This document shows positions 51,494-59,740 of a stretch of 64,000 nucleotides of DNA, piece after piece. The notes beneath the pieces were generated by a model. The model was not told the origin of the DNA and did not search any database. It was given only the letters and a program-made list of their open reading frames with translations. Position 1 is the stretch's first letter, and every line of letters starts with the position of its first letter. The translations under genes were made by a program, and so were the position numbers. Origin of the DNA: Deferribacterales bacterium Deferri_01 (lineage in GTDB: Bacteria > Chrysiogenota > Deferribacteres > Deferribacterales > Geovibrionaceae); assembly GCA_001603805.1 (NCBI GenBank), contig LUZY01000011.1:124001-188000 (forward strand), written 5' to 3'.

Positions 51494-52353
51494 ATGCCGC
51501 CCCTCTCGCCTGATTTCTGCACAAGCTTTGTACTCTTGTAGTACACAAGGAGCAGAACAGCCATTATGCAGGATAGAACAACACTCACTGCTGAACCGAA
51601 GGGCCAGTCACGGGCTGAGAGAAACTGATTTTTAATCAGGTTGCCTATCAGCAGCTCCTTTGCACCGCCCATAAGGTCCGGTATGTAGAAGAGGCAGAAT
51701 GACGGAAGAAAAACCAGAATACATCCGGCAATTATACCGGGCATAGTCAGGGGGATTATAACTTTAATAAAGGTCTGTATTTTATTTGCGCCGAGGTCTC
51801 CCGCTGCTTCGATATACACCTTGTCCAGCTTTTCTATACTGGCGTACAGAGGAAGAATCATAAACGGAAGCAAGGAGTAAACCATGCCGATTGTCACCGC
51901 TGTTCCGGTGTATAGCAGTTCCAGCGGCTCACTGATTATACCTGTTGCAAGCAGAGTCTTGTTGAGAAGACCATTGGTTTTAAGCACTATCATTATTGCA
52001 TAGGTACGTATAAGCGAGCTTGTCCAGAAAGGGATTATGATCAGCATAAAAAGTATATGCTTCACTCTGCCTTTAAGCCTTGCCAGCCTGTAGGCGAACG
52101 GATAGCCCACTAAAAGACAGATCAGCATTGAGATGAAGGCAAGCCTGAAAGATTCTGCAAATACTGTGAAATAGACACTTGTGAAGATTCTCTGGTAGTT
52201 CTCAAGGGTGAATGAGAAAGTGACAAAATTGTTTTCATGCCTCTCCAGAAAGCTGACAGCGAATACAAGGATATTGGGAACGAAAACAAATATAAGAAAC
52301 CACAATGAGATTATGGATATAACAATTGTTTTAAAGAGGCTTCTTTCATTCAT
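51490..52353 (-). CDS. potB: Polyamine ABC transporter permease PotB
   Basis: A 287-residue inner-membrane protein with six or so membrane segments and the EAA loop [21 protein letters not shown]. The start is put at 52353 because GGGAGGTGG precedes MNERSLF; a longer frame opens at 52380. It overlaps the end of potA by 8 bases and potC by 4 bases. Confidence 0.94.
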   Translation of the reverse strand: MNERSLFKTIVISIISLWFLIFVFVPNILVFAVSFLERHENNFVTFSFTLENYQRIFTSVYFTVFAESFRLAFISMLICLLVGYPFAYRLARLKGRVKHILFMLIIIPFWTSSLIRTYAIMIVLKTNGLLNKTLLATGIISEPLELLYTGTAVTIGMVYSLLPFMILPLYASIEKLDKVYIEAAGDLGANKIQTFIKVIIPLTMPGIIAGCILVFLPSFCLFYIPDLMGGAKELLIGNLIKNQFLSARDWPFGSAVSVVLSCIMAVLLLVYYKSTKLVQKSGERGGI

Positions 52354-53446
52354 TGACCAGAACCACCTCCCATCCGTCAACCCAGCTTATGGCAACATCC
52401 TGCCCGAGTTTATAGTCAAATTCTTCATATTCCTCGTCAAAAAACTCGCTAGCCAGAAGCTTCTTACCGGAGGGAAGCACTATGATCGATTCAAGGGTAG
52501 CTCCCTTGTATGTTGTTTCTTCCACACGCCCGAAAATGGAGCCTGCTTCGGGTTTTTCAGCCTTGGCGAGTTCCTCTACACGGAGATCCTCCGGGCGGAG
52601 CAGAATGCTGACTTTAGAGCCCTCAGCAGGGCGTTTTTTTGAATGGATCTCGCAGGAGAATCCTTCTATTTTACAGGCAAAGCCGTTATCTGTATGTTTT
52701 TCCACAACAGTATCAAGCACATTTATCTCGCCCACAAAGCGGGCAACAAAAAGATTCGCCGGCTGTTCATAAACCTGTTTCGGAGTACCTGACTGCTGAA
52801 TTACCCCTTCCTCCATAACTATCACACGGTCAGACATGCTGAGTGCTTCTTCCTGATCGTGGGTTACGAATATGAAGGTGATTCCCAGCCTGCGCTGAAG
52901 CTGCTTCAGCTCCACCTGCATCTGCTTGCGGAGTTTGAAGTCAAGAGCAGAAAGAGGCTCATCAAGAAGCAGTATCCGGGGCTTTTTCACCACCGCACGG
53001 GCTATAGCCACCCTCTGCTGCTGTCCGCCTGAAAGCTGGCTCGGTTTCCTGTCTGCGTAATCAGACATCTTCACCATGCGCAGTGCGTCATTGACCTGGG
53101 CTTTTATTTCAGATTTCGACATTTTGTCCATATTCAGCCCGAAAGCCACATTTTCAAAAACAGTCATGTGAGGGAAGAGGGCATAGCTCTGAAAAACAGT
53201 GTTAACGTGTCTTTTATTGGAAGGTTGATCTGTAATATCACTTCCGGCGAGCAGTATCCGCCCTTCATCGGGCTGCTCAAACCCCGCAATTAAACGGAGT
53301 ATGGTAGTTTTGCCGCATCCGGACGGACCAAGAAGTGTAACAAATTCCCCATCGGATATGGAGAGATTGAGATTCTTCAGAATGGTATTCTCGCCGAACG
53401 ATTTTGTTATGTTGGTTAGTTCTATTACTGGTGAGTTCTGTTTCAT
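52346..53446 (-). CDS. potA: Polyamine ABC transporter ATP-binding protein PotA
   Basis: A 366-residue ATPase with Walker A GPSGCGKT, signature [12 protein letters not shown] and Walker [13 protein letters not shown], then a TOBE-type regulatory domain (about 270-350). It drives polyamine import through PotBC and is the first gene of the potABCD operon. The promoter would lie in the roughly 590-base AT-rich gap upstream. Confidence 0.97.
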   Translation of the reverse strand: MKQNSPVIELTNITKSFGENTILKNLNLSISDGEFVTLLGPSGCGKTTILRLIAGFEQPDEGRILLAGSDITDQPSNKRHVNTVFQSYALFPHMTVFENVAFGLNMDKMSKSEIKAQVNDALRMVKMSDYADRKPSQLSGGQQQRVAIARAVVKKPRILLLDEPLSALDFKLRKQMQVELKQLQRRLGITFIFVTHDQEEALSMSDRVIVMEEGVIQQSGTPKQVYEQPANLFVARFVGEINVLDTVVEKHTDNGFACKIEGFSCEIHSKKRPAEGSKVSILLRPEDLRVEELAKAEKPEAGSIFGRVEETTYKGATLESIIVLPSGKKLLASEFFDEEYEEFDYKLGQDVAISWVDGWEVVLVNE

Positions 53447-54037
53447 TCCGCAGTATTTACAGGAAATATATAAACTATGTCAAGTTTTTCAGTTGAGTCA
53501 TTGTAACATATTGCAGTTTCTTGACAAAAACAGCACGCAAAAATCCTGTTTCATGTGTGAAAAACTGCGCTTAGGACTCCTTTATGAAGGTGGTTTTATT
53601 GGAAAATGCTGTATTTTTGAAAATGATATGGTAAAATGAAGGACTAAATAGTGGAAAAATACAAAAATATTTAAAAATAATATTTTTAGAAGCAAGGGAA
53701 TTTTAAAGAAAAAGCTCTGACGGAATATTCTCTTCAACCTGCGGTTAACTTTTGTCTGAAAATATTTAAAACATCGTTAATCTTTTTTGATGTTTCAGTA
53801 TGGCTGTGATTGATTTGGTGTTCAATAATGATTATAGGTGTTTTTAATAGTGTTTTTATTCTTTTTTTATCAGTTATTTAACAAAAATAAAACTGTTCTG
53901 TTTTTTGTATGATTTTATTGTTAAATTATACACCCATTATTAAATGGTAAGTGATTGTTTTAGTGATGAAAAAGTTTTAATTCTGTCTTGAAATGCCGTT
54001 GGAATGGTGTATTGTGAAGAACAAGAGGTGATGCAAT
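53447..54037. other. 590-base AT-rich gap between potA and an orphan gene
   Basis: Very AT-rich, with long A and T runs and no credible gene on either strand. Near its right end is a plausible promoter for the next gene. I saw no tRNA-like, repeat or attachment structure. Confidence 0.6.
53988..54015 (+). promoter_or_regulatory. Possible sigma-70 promoter of the 54038 gene
   Basis: TTGAAA (53988-53993) and TATTGT (54010-54015) are separated by 16 bases, directly before the ribosome binding site. The spacing leaves a very short leader, so the call is tentative. Confidence 0.35.
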
Positions 54038-54346
54038 ATGGAACAGAAAACCCGTTACGGTGTGGGTGATATTTTCAGGATTTATGACAGAGCGCTGGAA
54101 TCCTACAGAAATGTCATTCTTGTCAGGATAATTATTACGGAAGAACACTTTTATCTTCTGAGCATGCACTCTTTCGAGCCGTGGAGCGAAAGGGTTCTTA
54201 GTACAAAAGACATTTTTAAGAAGACTTCACTTACCATAGATGAAGTCAGCTACCTTGCCGACTCAGTGGATATTACATACCTCGGCAACGCTTATGAGCT
54301 TAAAGATGAGTTTGACAGCATGCTTCTGAATAAGGTTGCAAAGTAA
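54038..54346 (+). CDS. Orphan 102-residue protein
   Basis: A soluble, acidic 102-residue protein. The first part looks like a small beta-sheet domain (YGVGDIFRIYD, NVILVRIIITEEHFYLLSMHSFE), the second is helical (IDEVSYLADSV, AYELKDEFDSML). AGAGGTG precedes the ATG and a clear terminator follows, so it is a one-gene unit. I do not recognise the family. Confidence 0.72.
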   Translation: MEQKTRYGVGDIFRIYDRALESYRNVILVRIIITEEHFYLLSMHSFEPWSERVLSTKDIFKKTSLTIDEVSYLADSVDITYLGNAYELKDEFDSMLLNKVAK

Positions 54347-54385
54347 AAAAAATAAAACAATTTTTTTGAAGAATAAATAGCGGTT

Positions 54386-54416
54386 AAAAAAAGCTGTCCC
54401 ATGGGGCGGCTTTTTT
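54386..54416 (+). terminator. Terminator of the orphan gene
   Basis: A stem starting AAAAAAGC and closing GGCTTTTTT, with a bulge, around the 3-base loop ATG. A T run follows. Confidence 0.7.
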
Positions 54417-54429
54417 GTTTTTATGCACA

Positions 54430-54465
54430 AAAAAAGGACTTAGGTACGTACCTAAGTCCTTTTTT
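54430..54465 (-). terminator. 36-base perfect palindrome, tRNA operon terminator
   Basis: Six A, GGACTTAGGTAC and its exact reverse complement meet without mismatch (centre between 54447 and 54448). It lies 3 bases beyond the tRNA-Lys 3' end on the minus strand and ends in T6, so it should stop tRNA transcription. It also works symmetrically on the plus strand. Confidence 0.85.
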
Positions 54466-54468
54466 AAA

Positions 54469-54541
54469 TGGGATATGTAGGGCTCGAACCTACGACCTAC
54501 TGATTAAGAGTCAGCTGCTCTACCAACTGAGCTAATATCCC
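54469..54541 (-). tRNA. tRNA-Lys (anticodon CTT)
   Basis: 73 bases on the minus strand fold as a cloverleaf: acceptor GGGATAT/ATATCCC, D-arm with AGTTGGTAGA, anticodon loop CTCTTAA and T-loop GGTTCGAGCC. CCA is not encoded. It decodes AAG. Confidence 0.97.
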
Positions 54542-54610
54542 GTAAAAACTCTTCACGTAAATGAAAAAAGGAAACTGTCGTTATAAAAACAGTTCCCTCT
54601 CAACATCTTA

Positions 54611-54683
54611 TGGAGGTAATCGGGATCGAACCGATGACCTCGACACTGCCAGCGTCGCGCTCTCCCAGCTGAGCTATACCCCC
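54611..54683 (-). tRNA. tRNA-Ala (anticodon GGC)
   Basis: 73 bases on the minus strand: acceptor GGGGGTA/TACCTCC (one G-T pair), anticodon loop CTGGCAG and T-loop GGTTCGATCC. CCA is not encoded. It is the first gene of the tRNA-Ala/tRNA-Lys unit. Confidence 0.97.
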
Positions 54684-54697
54684 GTTACGAGATTGGG

Positions 54698-54725
54698 ATT
54701 ATATTAAATTTTCATGGATTTGCAA
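54698..54725 (-). promoter_or_regulatory. Promoter of the tRNA-Ala/tRNA-Lys unit
   Basis: On the minus strand TTGCAA (54720-54725) and a perfect TATAAT (54698-54703) are 16 bases apart, 15 bases before tRNA-Ala. Confidence 0.75.
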
Positions 54726-54776
54726 CAAAAAATATTCCCATGAAGGCAAAAAAACTTTTCAAGCTGCTCTCTGTCC

Positions 54777-56297
54777 TCAGAAATCTTCTCTTGCTATGCC
54801 CAGCTTTTCCATCTTGCTGCGAAGTGTGCTGGGCTTCAGACCCATTATTTCCGCCGCTCCTTTTTTGCCGTTTATGCGCCCGTTGGTGAATTTAAGCACT
54901 CTTCTTATGTAGGATGCTGTATTTTTATCCATTGTTTCCGGCTGATTCTGTTCAGGTAAATGCAGGATTTCAGGTTCAGAGTGTCCGCCTGTTATAGAGT
55001 CAAATGTGAGAACACCCCCCTTGAAACGGATGATCTCCCGCTCTATAACGTTGGAAAGCTCCCTGATATTGCCGGGCCATGGGTAGGAAGTGAGCTTATC
55101 CAGAGCGCCTATTGCTATGGCGGGCGGTGTGTGAAGACCTATTTCTCTGCTTGTTTTGTTTACAAGGTATCTTGTCAGAGCAGGTATGTCCTCTCTTCTG
55201 CTTCGCAGGGGTGGGATGTTGATTGGGAATACATTAAGCCTGAACCACAGATCTTCCCTGAAAGTTTTTTCTTCCACCATTTTTTCAAGATTTCTGTGTG
55301 TAGCGGCAATTATGCGAATATCCAAAGGGATTTGCTTTGAACCTCCCACACGTTCAAGCTCTTTATGCTGAAGGATTCTAAGCAGGCGTACCTGAGCCTG
55401 AAGGGGCAGTTCACCTATTTCGTCAAGGAAGATTGTTCCCCCGTTTGAGCGTTCAAAACGTCCTCTTTTGATGGCTGACGCACCTGTGAAAGCGCCTTTT
55501 TCATGTCCGAACAGTTCACTGTCAATGAGAGATTCTGGTATAGCTCCGCAGTTTACTTTGATAAAAGGTCCTCCGCCTCGCGGCGAGCCGTAATGTATGG
55601 CGTTTGCGATAACCTCTTTGCCTGCGCCGGTTTCTCCAAGGAGAAGCACTGTATTATTCAAAGGGGCGACCGAGCGCACCTGCTCCATTACATCCCGCAA
55701 CCCGCTTAGGCTTCCTATTATATCGTCCGAAAACTGCGGGCTGAGTTCTTTTTGAAGGAATCTGTTGTCGTCTATTAGTCTGTCTCTGTAGCTGAGAATT
55801 TCCTGATGAGCCAGAAAATTGGCAAGGGCAATTGTAAAAGGCTCAATTATGCTCTCCACAAGCTCAAGGTGGTTTTTATTGTATATTCCGTCACCCAGTG
55901 AGCGCAGGGCGAGGGAGCCTATTTTCTTTCCGTCTATATGCAGAGGAATAGGCAGAGTGGACTTGCCTTTGTTATTTGTGATTGATGCCATTTTAACTGT
56001 CATCGGGTTGTGGTTTTTTGAATCAGCCAGAAGAGGGTTGAAAAGTGACAGTTGCCATTCCCATATGTCTTTAGGCAGAGGGACAATTTCGTTTACTTCC
56101 TTTCGGGCGCTTTCCGGTTCGCAGGCGATAAGCCTGAGCGCTCCCATGCTTTCATCAATTGAGCTTAAAAAAAGAAAATCAAGAGGGAGGTATTCCTTCA
56201 TATAGTTATAGCAGCTTTTGAGTGCCGCTTTGATATCCAGACTGCTGCATATCCGCAGTGTCACTTCCCTGAAAAATTCATCTTTGCTGATGTTCAT
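54777..56297 (-). CDS. Sigma-54-dependent regulator with GAF domain
   Basis: A 506-residue enhancer-binding protein: GAF-like sensor domain (about 10-165), a short linker, AAA+ domain (about 190-420) with Walker A GETGAGKE, GAFTGA loop and Walker B GTIFLDEIG, and a Fis-type HTH (GKKGAAEIMGLKPSTLRSKM). GAF domains in NorR-like and FhlA-like relatives bind small ligands. It is divergent from the azoreductase-efflux operon, whose promoter is of the sigma-54 type, so that operon is its likely target. Confidence 0.93.
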   Translation of the reverse strand: MNISKDEFFREVTLRICSSLDIKAALKSCYNYMKEYLPLDFLFLSSIDESMGALRLIACEPESARKEVNEIVPLPKDIWEWQLSLFNPLLADSKNHNPMTVKMASITNNKGKSTLPIPLHIDGKKIGSLALRSLGDGIYNKNHLELVESIIEPFTIALANFLAHQEILSYRDRLIDDNRFLQKELSPQFSDDIIGSLSGLRDVMEQVRSVAPLNNTVLLLGETGAGKEVIANAIHYGSPRGGGPFIKVNCGAIPESLIDSELFGHEKGAFTGASAIKRGRFERSNGGTIFLDEIGELPLQAQVRLLRILQHKELERVGGSKQIPLDIRIIAATHRNLEKMVEEKTFREDLWFRLNVFPINIPPLRSRREDIPALTRYLVNKTSREIGLHTPPAIAIGALDKLTSYPWPGNIRELSNVIEREIIRFKGGVLTFDSITGGHSEPEILHLPEQNQPETMDKNTASYIRRVLKFTNGRINGKKGAAEIMGLKPSTLRSKMEKLGIAREDF

Positions 56298-56323
56298 AAC
56301 ATCCTCTTTTTCTCTCGATATTT

Positions 56324-56375
56324 CGACACATTAGCACAGGTGTCGGTATTTAGATAGTAAAGTGTCGCTATTTCG
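56324..56375. promoter_or_regulatory. GTGTCG half-site cluster (putative enhancer sites)
   Basis: Three half-sites are seen: CGACAC (56324-56329) inverted with GTGTCG (56340-56345), separated by 10 bases, and a third GTGTCG (56362-56367) in direct orientation 22 bases after the second. A shared extension TATTTCG or similar follows. They lie about 60-110 bases upstream of the sigma-54 promoter. Confidence 0.65.
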
Positions 56376-56432
56376 TGACTATTTTTCGTCTACCACCACC
56401 TAATTGCCTGATATCAAAGATTATGTTATTTG

Positions 56433-56448
56433 CGGCACAATGATTGCA
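56433..56448 (+). promoter_or_regulatory. Sigma-54 promoter of the azoreductase-efflux operon
   Basis: CGGCACAATGATTGCA carries GG and GC separated by exactly 10 bases with TTGCA at -12. It lies 28 bases before the azoreductase ATG, and GGAGG follows in the leader. Confidence 0.85.
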
Positions 56449-56475
56449 TATACAACTCTGTAATGGAGGTATCCT

Positions 56476-57108
56476 ATGGCAACTCTTCTCTATGTCACAT
56501 GCAGTATAAAACCAAAAGGAAAGTCCAGAAGCATGATGCTGGGAGACTGGTTTTTAGAGAAATATTCGGAGCTTAATCCGGATGATAGAATAGAAATAAT
56601 TGATACCTATAAGGACCCTGTTCAGAAGTTTGACTGCGATGTAATGAATGGAATATGCAGAATGAGGGAAGGGGAGACGCTGGGTTTTCTCTCTGATAAC
56701 GAGCAGATCAAAATCGCAAAGATATATGAATCAGCGGATAAATTTGCCGCAGCTGATAAATATGTGTTTGTCACCCCTATGTGGAATCTGGGTTTTCCGC
56801 CTGAGCTTAAAATGTATCTGGATACTGTCTGTATACCGGGGAAAACATTTGTCCACACTGAAAACGGTCCGGCAGGACTTTTAAGGGGAAAAGGCAGAAG
56901 GTGTCTGAGCATACATTCCAGTGGGTGGTACCACCACGGTAAAGAAAGTGATCATTCAGTACCTTACCTTAAATCAATAATGAGTTTTATGGGTGTGGAA
57001 GATTTCAGAACTGTGCTGCTTGAGGGTTTGGATGCAGAACCTCATATGGCAGAAATATATTTCGCAAATGCCATGAAGGCAGCAACAAAAGCGGCTGCGG
57101 AATTTTAG
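56476..57108 (+). CDS. FMN-dependent NADH-azoreductase-like flavoprotein
   Basis: A 210-residue flavodoxin-fold quinone/azoreductase. The FMN phosphate site is in TCSIKPKGKSRS near the N-terminus and the MWNLGFPPELKMYLD segment matches AzoR (PMWNFxxPxxLKxxID). It reduces quinones, azo dyes or nitro compounds by two electrons in the cytoplasm. GGAGG precedes the ATG. It leads an operon with a three-part efflux pump under a sigma-54 promoter, consistent with detoxification of electrophilic quinone-like compounds. Confidence 0.87.
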   Translation: MATLLYVTCSIKPKGKSRSMMLGDWFLEKYSELNPDDRIEIIDTYKDPVQKFDCDVMNGICRMREGETLGFLSDNEQIKIAKIYESADKFAAADKYVFVTPMWNLGFPPELKMYLDTVCIPGKTFVHTENGPAGLLRGKGRRCLSIHSSGWYHHGKESDHSVPYLKSIMSFMGVEDFRTVLLEGLDAEPHMAEIYFANAMKAATKAAAEF

Positions 57109-57121
57109 GAGAAATAGAATT

Positions 57122-58555
57122 ATGATAAAAAACATCAAAGGATTTCATGTACCTGCACTCGTACTGATGCTTATGCTCTTGGGCGGATGTGCCGGATACA
57201 AAGGAATCAGCACCTCTTCAAACATCAATGATGCTCCTGAACTACCGGGAATTTCATCGGAGAAAGGTATATGGCCGGATGAAAAATGGTGGGAGAAATA
57301 TAACGACTCTCAGCTTAACAGACTGGTGGAAGAAACTCTGAATAATAACCCCACTCTTGGTGAAGCACAGGCGAGAATAAGGGAAGCCCGTGCCGCTGCG
57401 GGCATTGTGGATTCTGACAGATTTATTCAAGTAAACCTCGGAGCTGAGAGTATGTTTCAGAGGTTTACAGGCAACGGAAGCGTTTCGCCCGAATTTGCTG
57501 AAAAGACAGACACGGTGAACAGTCTGAAGCTTAATGCCGCATATGAGTTTGATCTCTGGGGAAAAAACAAAGCTGATTATGCAGCAGCGATGGGTATGGT
57601 GAAAGTTGCTGAAATAGACGCAGAAACTGCAAGACTTGCCCTCGCAGCAGAGGTTGTGCAGTCATACCTGCATCTGGACCTTGTTTGCCGTCAGGAGGCA
57701 ATAAGCGTTGAGATACTTGGTATCAGCGAACGGCTGACAGAACTCAGATCAAAGAGATACGCCGCCGGACTCGACTCCGAGCAGAGGGTAAAGTATTCGC
57801 AGAGGGATTCAGCCGCTGTTAAGGCAGACATCAGGGCATTGCAGGAGACTCAGGCTCTGCTGAAAAATAAACTGGGTGCCTTAACAGGAAAAGGACCTGC
57901 TGCAAGCGTTGATATTCATGCACCGGCAGTGTCCTATGACAAGGGTTTTTCTCTTCCTGCTTTTCTGCCTGTTGAGTTGATAGCAAGGAGACCGGATATA
58001 GCGGCACAGAAATGGCGCATTGAAGCTATGGAGAAGCGGATAGAATCAGCGAAGACCGATTTTTACCCGAATCTGAACCTGAATTCTTTTGCGGGTTTTG
58101 ACTCAATAGGGCTGGAAAACCTGCTTAACAGGGGTAGCGGTGTGTTCGGCATAGGTCCGGCAATAACCCTTCCTCTGTTTAACGGAGGCAGACTTAAGAG
58201 CAGTCTGGCGGCAAGAAATGCAGAGTATGACACTGCTGTTGAAAGGTATAACACTCTTATAATAAACGCCGTGCAGGAAATAGCAGACTCAATTGCCTCG
58301 TGGAAATCCGCAGAAAGCAGGATCAGTGAATATGAGAATATTACTGAGAAACTGGCAGAAATCAAAAAACTTGCGGAAATAAATTATAAAGGCGGACTTT
58401 CCAGCAATATCCCCGTGCTGGAAGCGGAGAGCGGGCTGCTGGCGGAAATGCTTTTTATGGAAAATATAAAAATACAGAAGGCTAATGCCGGTGTTGCTCT
58501 GATTACTGCTTTAGGCGGTGGTCTGACTCCTGCTGTACCTTCTGAAAACAAATAA
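57122..58555 (+). CDS. TolC-like outer-membrane efflux lipoprotein (NodT family)
   Basis: A 477-residue outer-membrane factor. A lipoprotein signal ends in LLGGCAG (Cys23). Two OEP repeats with long helical segments follow (LNRLVEETLNNNPTLGEAQARIREARAA, and LARR-like IARRPDIAAQKWRIEAM). It forms the outer-membrane duct for the downstream EmrAB-type pump. The ATG lies 13 bases after the azoreductase stop. Confidence 0.92.
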   Translation: MIKNIKGFHVPALVLMLMLLGGCAGYKGISTSSNINDAPELPGISSEKGIWPDEKWWEKYNDSQLNRLVEETLNNNPTLGEAQARIREARAAAGIVDSDRFIQVNLGAESMFQRFTGNGSVSPEFAEKTDTVNSLKLNAAYEFDLWGKNKADYAAAMGMVKVAEIDAETARLALAAEVVQSYLHLDLVCRQEAISVEILGISERLTELRSKRYAAGLDSEQRVKYSQRDSAAVKADIRALQETQALLKNKLGALTGKGPAASVDIHAPAVSYDKGFSLPAFLPVELIARRPDIAAQKWRIEAMEKRIESAKTDFYPNLNLNSFAGFDSIGLENLLNRGSGVFGIGPAITLPLFNGGRLKSSLAARNAEYDTAVERYNTLIINAVQEIADSIASWKSAESRISEYENITEKLAEIKKLAEINYKGGLSSNIPVLEAESGLLAEMLFMENIKIQKANAGVALITALGGGLTPAVPSENK

Positions 58556-58573
58556 ACAAAACAGGTAATGATT

Positions 58574-59722
58574 ATGGAAAAAACAGAAAAAAGTACATCA
58601 AACGGCAAAAGAACAAAAATGCTCATAATATTCACAATGGTTTTTCTGCTCATTGGGGGAGGATACGGTGTGTATTGGGCAATTGTGGCAAGATATATTG
58701 AAAAAACAGACAACGCTTATGTTGCGGGAAATATTGTTCAGATAACTCCGCTGACTTCAGGAAAAGTCATCTCTGTTGAGGTGAATGACACTGACTATGT
58801 GGCAGAAGGCACAGTGCTTGCGAAGCTTGACAAGGCTGACGCTGAAATCTCCCTGAGAGAGGCCGAAGCGGTTCTGGCACAGACAGTTCGTCAGGTGACA
58901 ACGCTTTATACTAATGACGGCGCTTTAAAGTCCGTGGTTGCCCAGCGTGAGACAGATTTAAGAAAAGCGGAGAAAGACCTCAGCAGGCGTCAGAGTCTCG
59001 CCGGAACCGGTGCGATATCCAATGAAGAGATAGAACACGCTAAAGATGCTGTCGCATCTGCGAGGAAGGCTCTTCTCACTGCGAAAGAACAGATGAAGGT
59101 TAACAGAAACCTGATCGAGAATACAGACCCTGATAAGCATCCGGAAGTGGAAAAGGCTGCAGCACGTCTCCGTGAAGCGCATCTGGCATGGGAGAGAACA
59201 GTAATAAAAGCGCCTGTATCCGGCTATATAGCAAAAAGGAATGTTCAGCTTGGTCAGTGGGTTAATACCGGTGAGCCGCTGATGGCGCTTGTACCTCTGG
59301 ATCAGGTTTGGGTTGATGCCAACTTTAAGGAAACTCAGCTCAGGAATATGCGTATTGGTCAGCATGTGGAGCTGGTAAGCGATATGCTGGGCAGCAGGGT
59401 GAAATATCACGGAACTATAGAAGGTTTTTCAGCGGGAACAGGTGCTGTCTTCTCCCTCATACCCGCACAGAACGCCACAGGCAACTGGATAAAGGTTGTT
59501 CAGAGGCTTGCAGTGAGAATCACTCTGGATAAAGAACAGCTCGCGGACAACCCGCTTCAGATAGGTCTCTCCATGGAAGCAGAGGTAAATACGGAAAATC
59601 TGGGCGGCAAGAGACTGACAGGGACAGAAACGGAACATTCCGGTAATTCTGATACACAGACCGAAGAGGACATAAGCAGCGTCATAGGGCGGATTATAAC
59701 GGCAAATACGGACAGACAGTAG
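58574..59722 (+). CDS. EmrA/HlyD-type efflux adaptor
   Basis: A 382-residue membrane fusion protein. One N-terminal membrane segment (about 18-40) is followed by a lipoyl/biotinyl-like half (TDNAYVAGNIVQITPLTSGKV), an alpha-hairpin coiled coil (about 90-200) and a barrel domain with APVSGYIAKRNVQLGQ. It links the MFS pump to the outer-membrane factor. ATG at 58574 has AGGT eight bases upstream; ATG at 58568 is an alternative. Confidence 0.92.
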   Translation: MEKTEKSTSNGKRTKMLIIFTMVFLLIGGGYGVYWAIVARYIEKTDNAYVAGNIVQITPLTSGKVISVEVNDTDYVAEGTVLAKLDKADAEISLREAEAVLAQTVRQVTTLYTNDGALKSVVAQRETDLRKAEKDLSRRQSLAGTGAISNEEIEHAKDAVASARKALLTAKEQMKVNRNLIENTDPDKHPEVEKAAARLREAHLAWERTVIKAPVSGYIAKRNVQLGQWVNTGEPLMALVPLDQVWVDANFKETQLRNMRIGQHVELVSDMLGSRVKYHGTIEGFSAGTGAVFSLIPAQNATGNWIKVVQRLAVRITLDKEQLADNPLQIGLSMEAEVNTENLGGKRLTGTETEHSGNSDTQTEEDISSVIGRIITANTDRQ

Positions 59723-59740
59723 TCTGCCGGAGGTTAAAAT

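Noticed and set aside
53301-53639. 112-codon plus-strand frame over the potA start
   Set aside because: It is antisense to the potA Walker A region for half its length and encodes an unconvincing protein.
54469-54683. tRNA pair as an attachment site for an integrated element
   Set aside because: No partial tRNA repeat, integrase or composition shift is seen in the flanking DNA.
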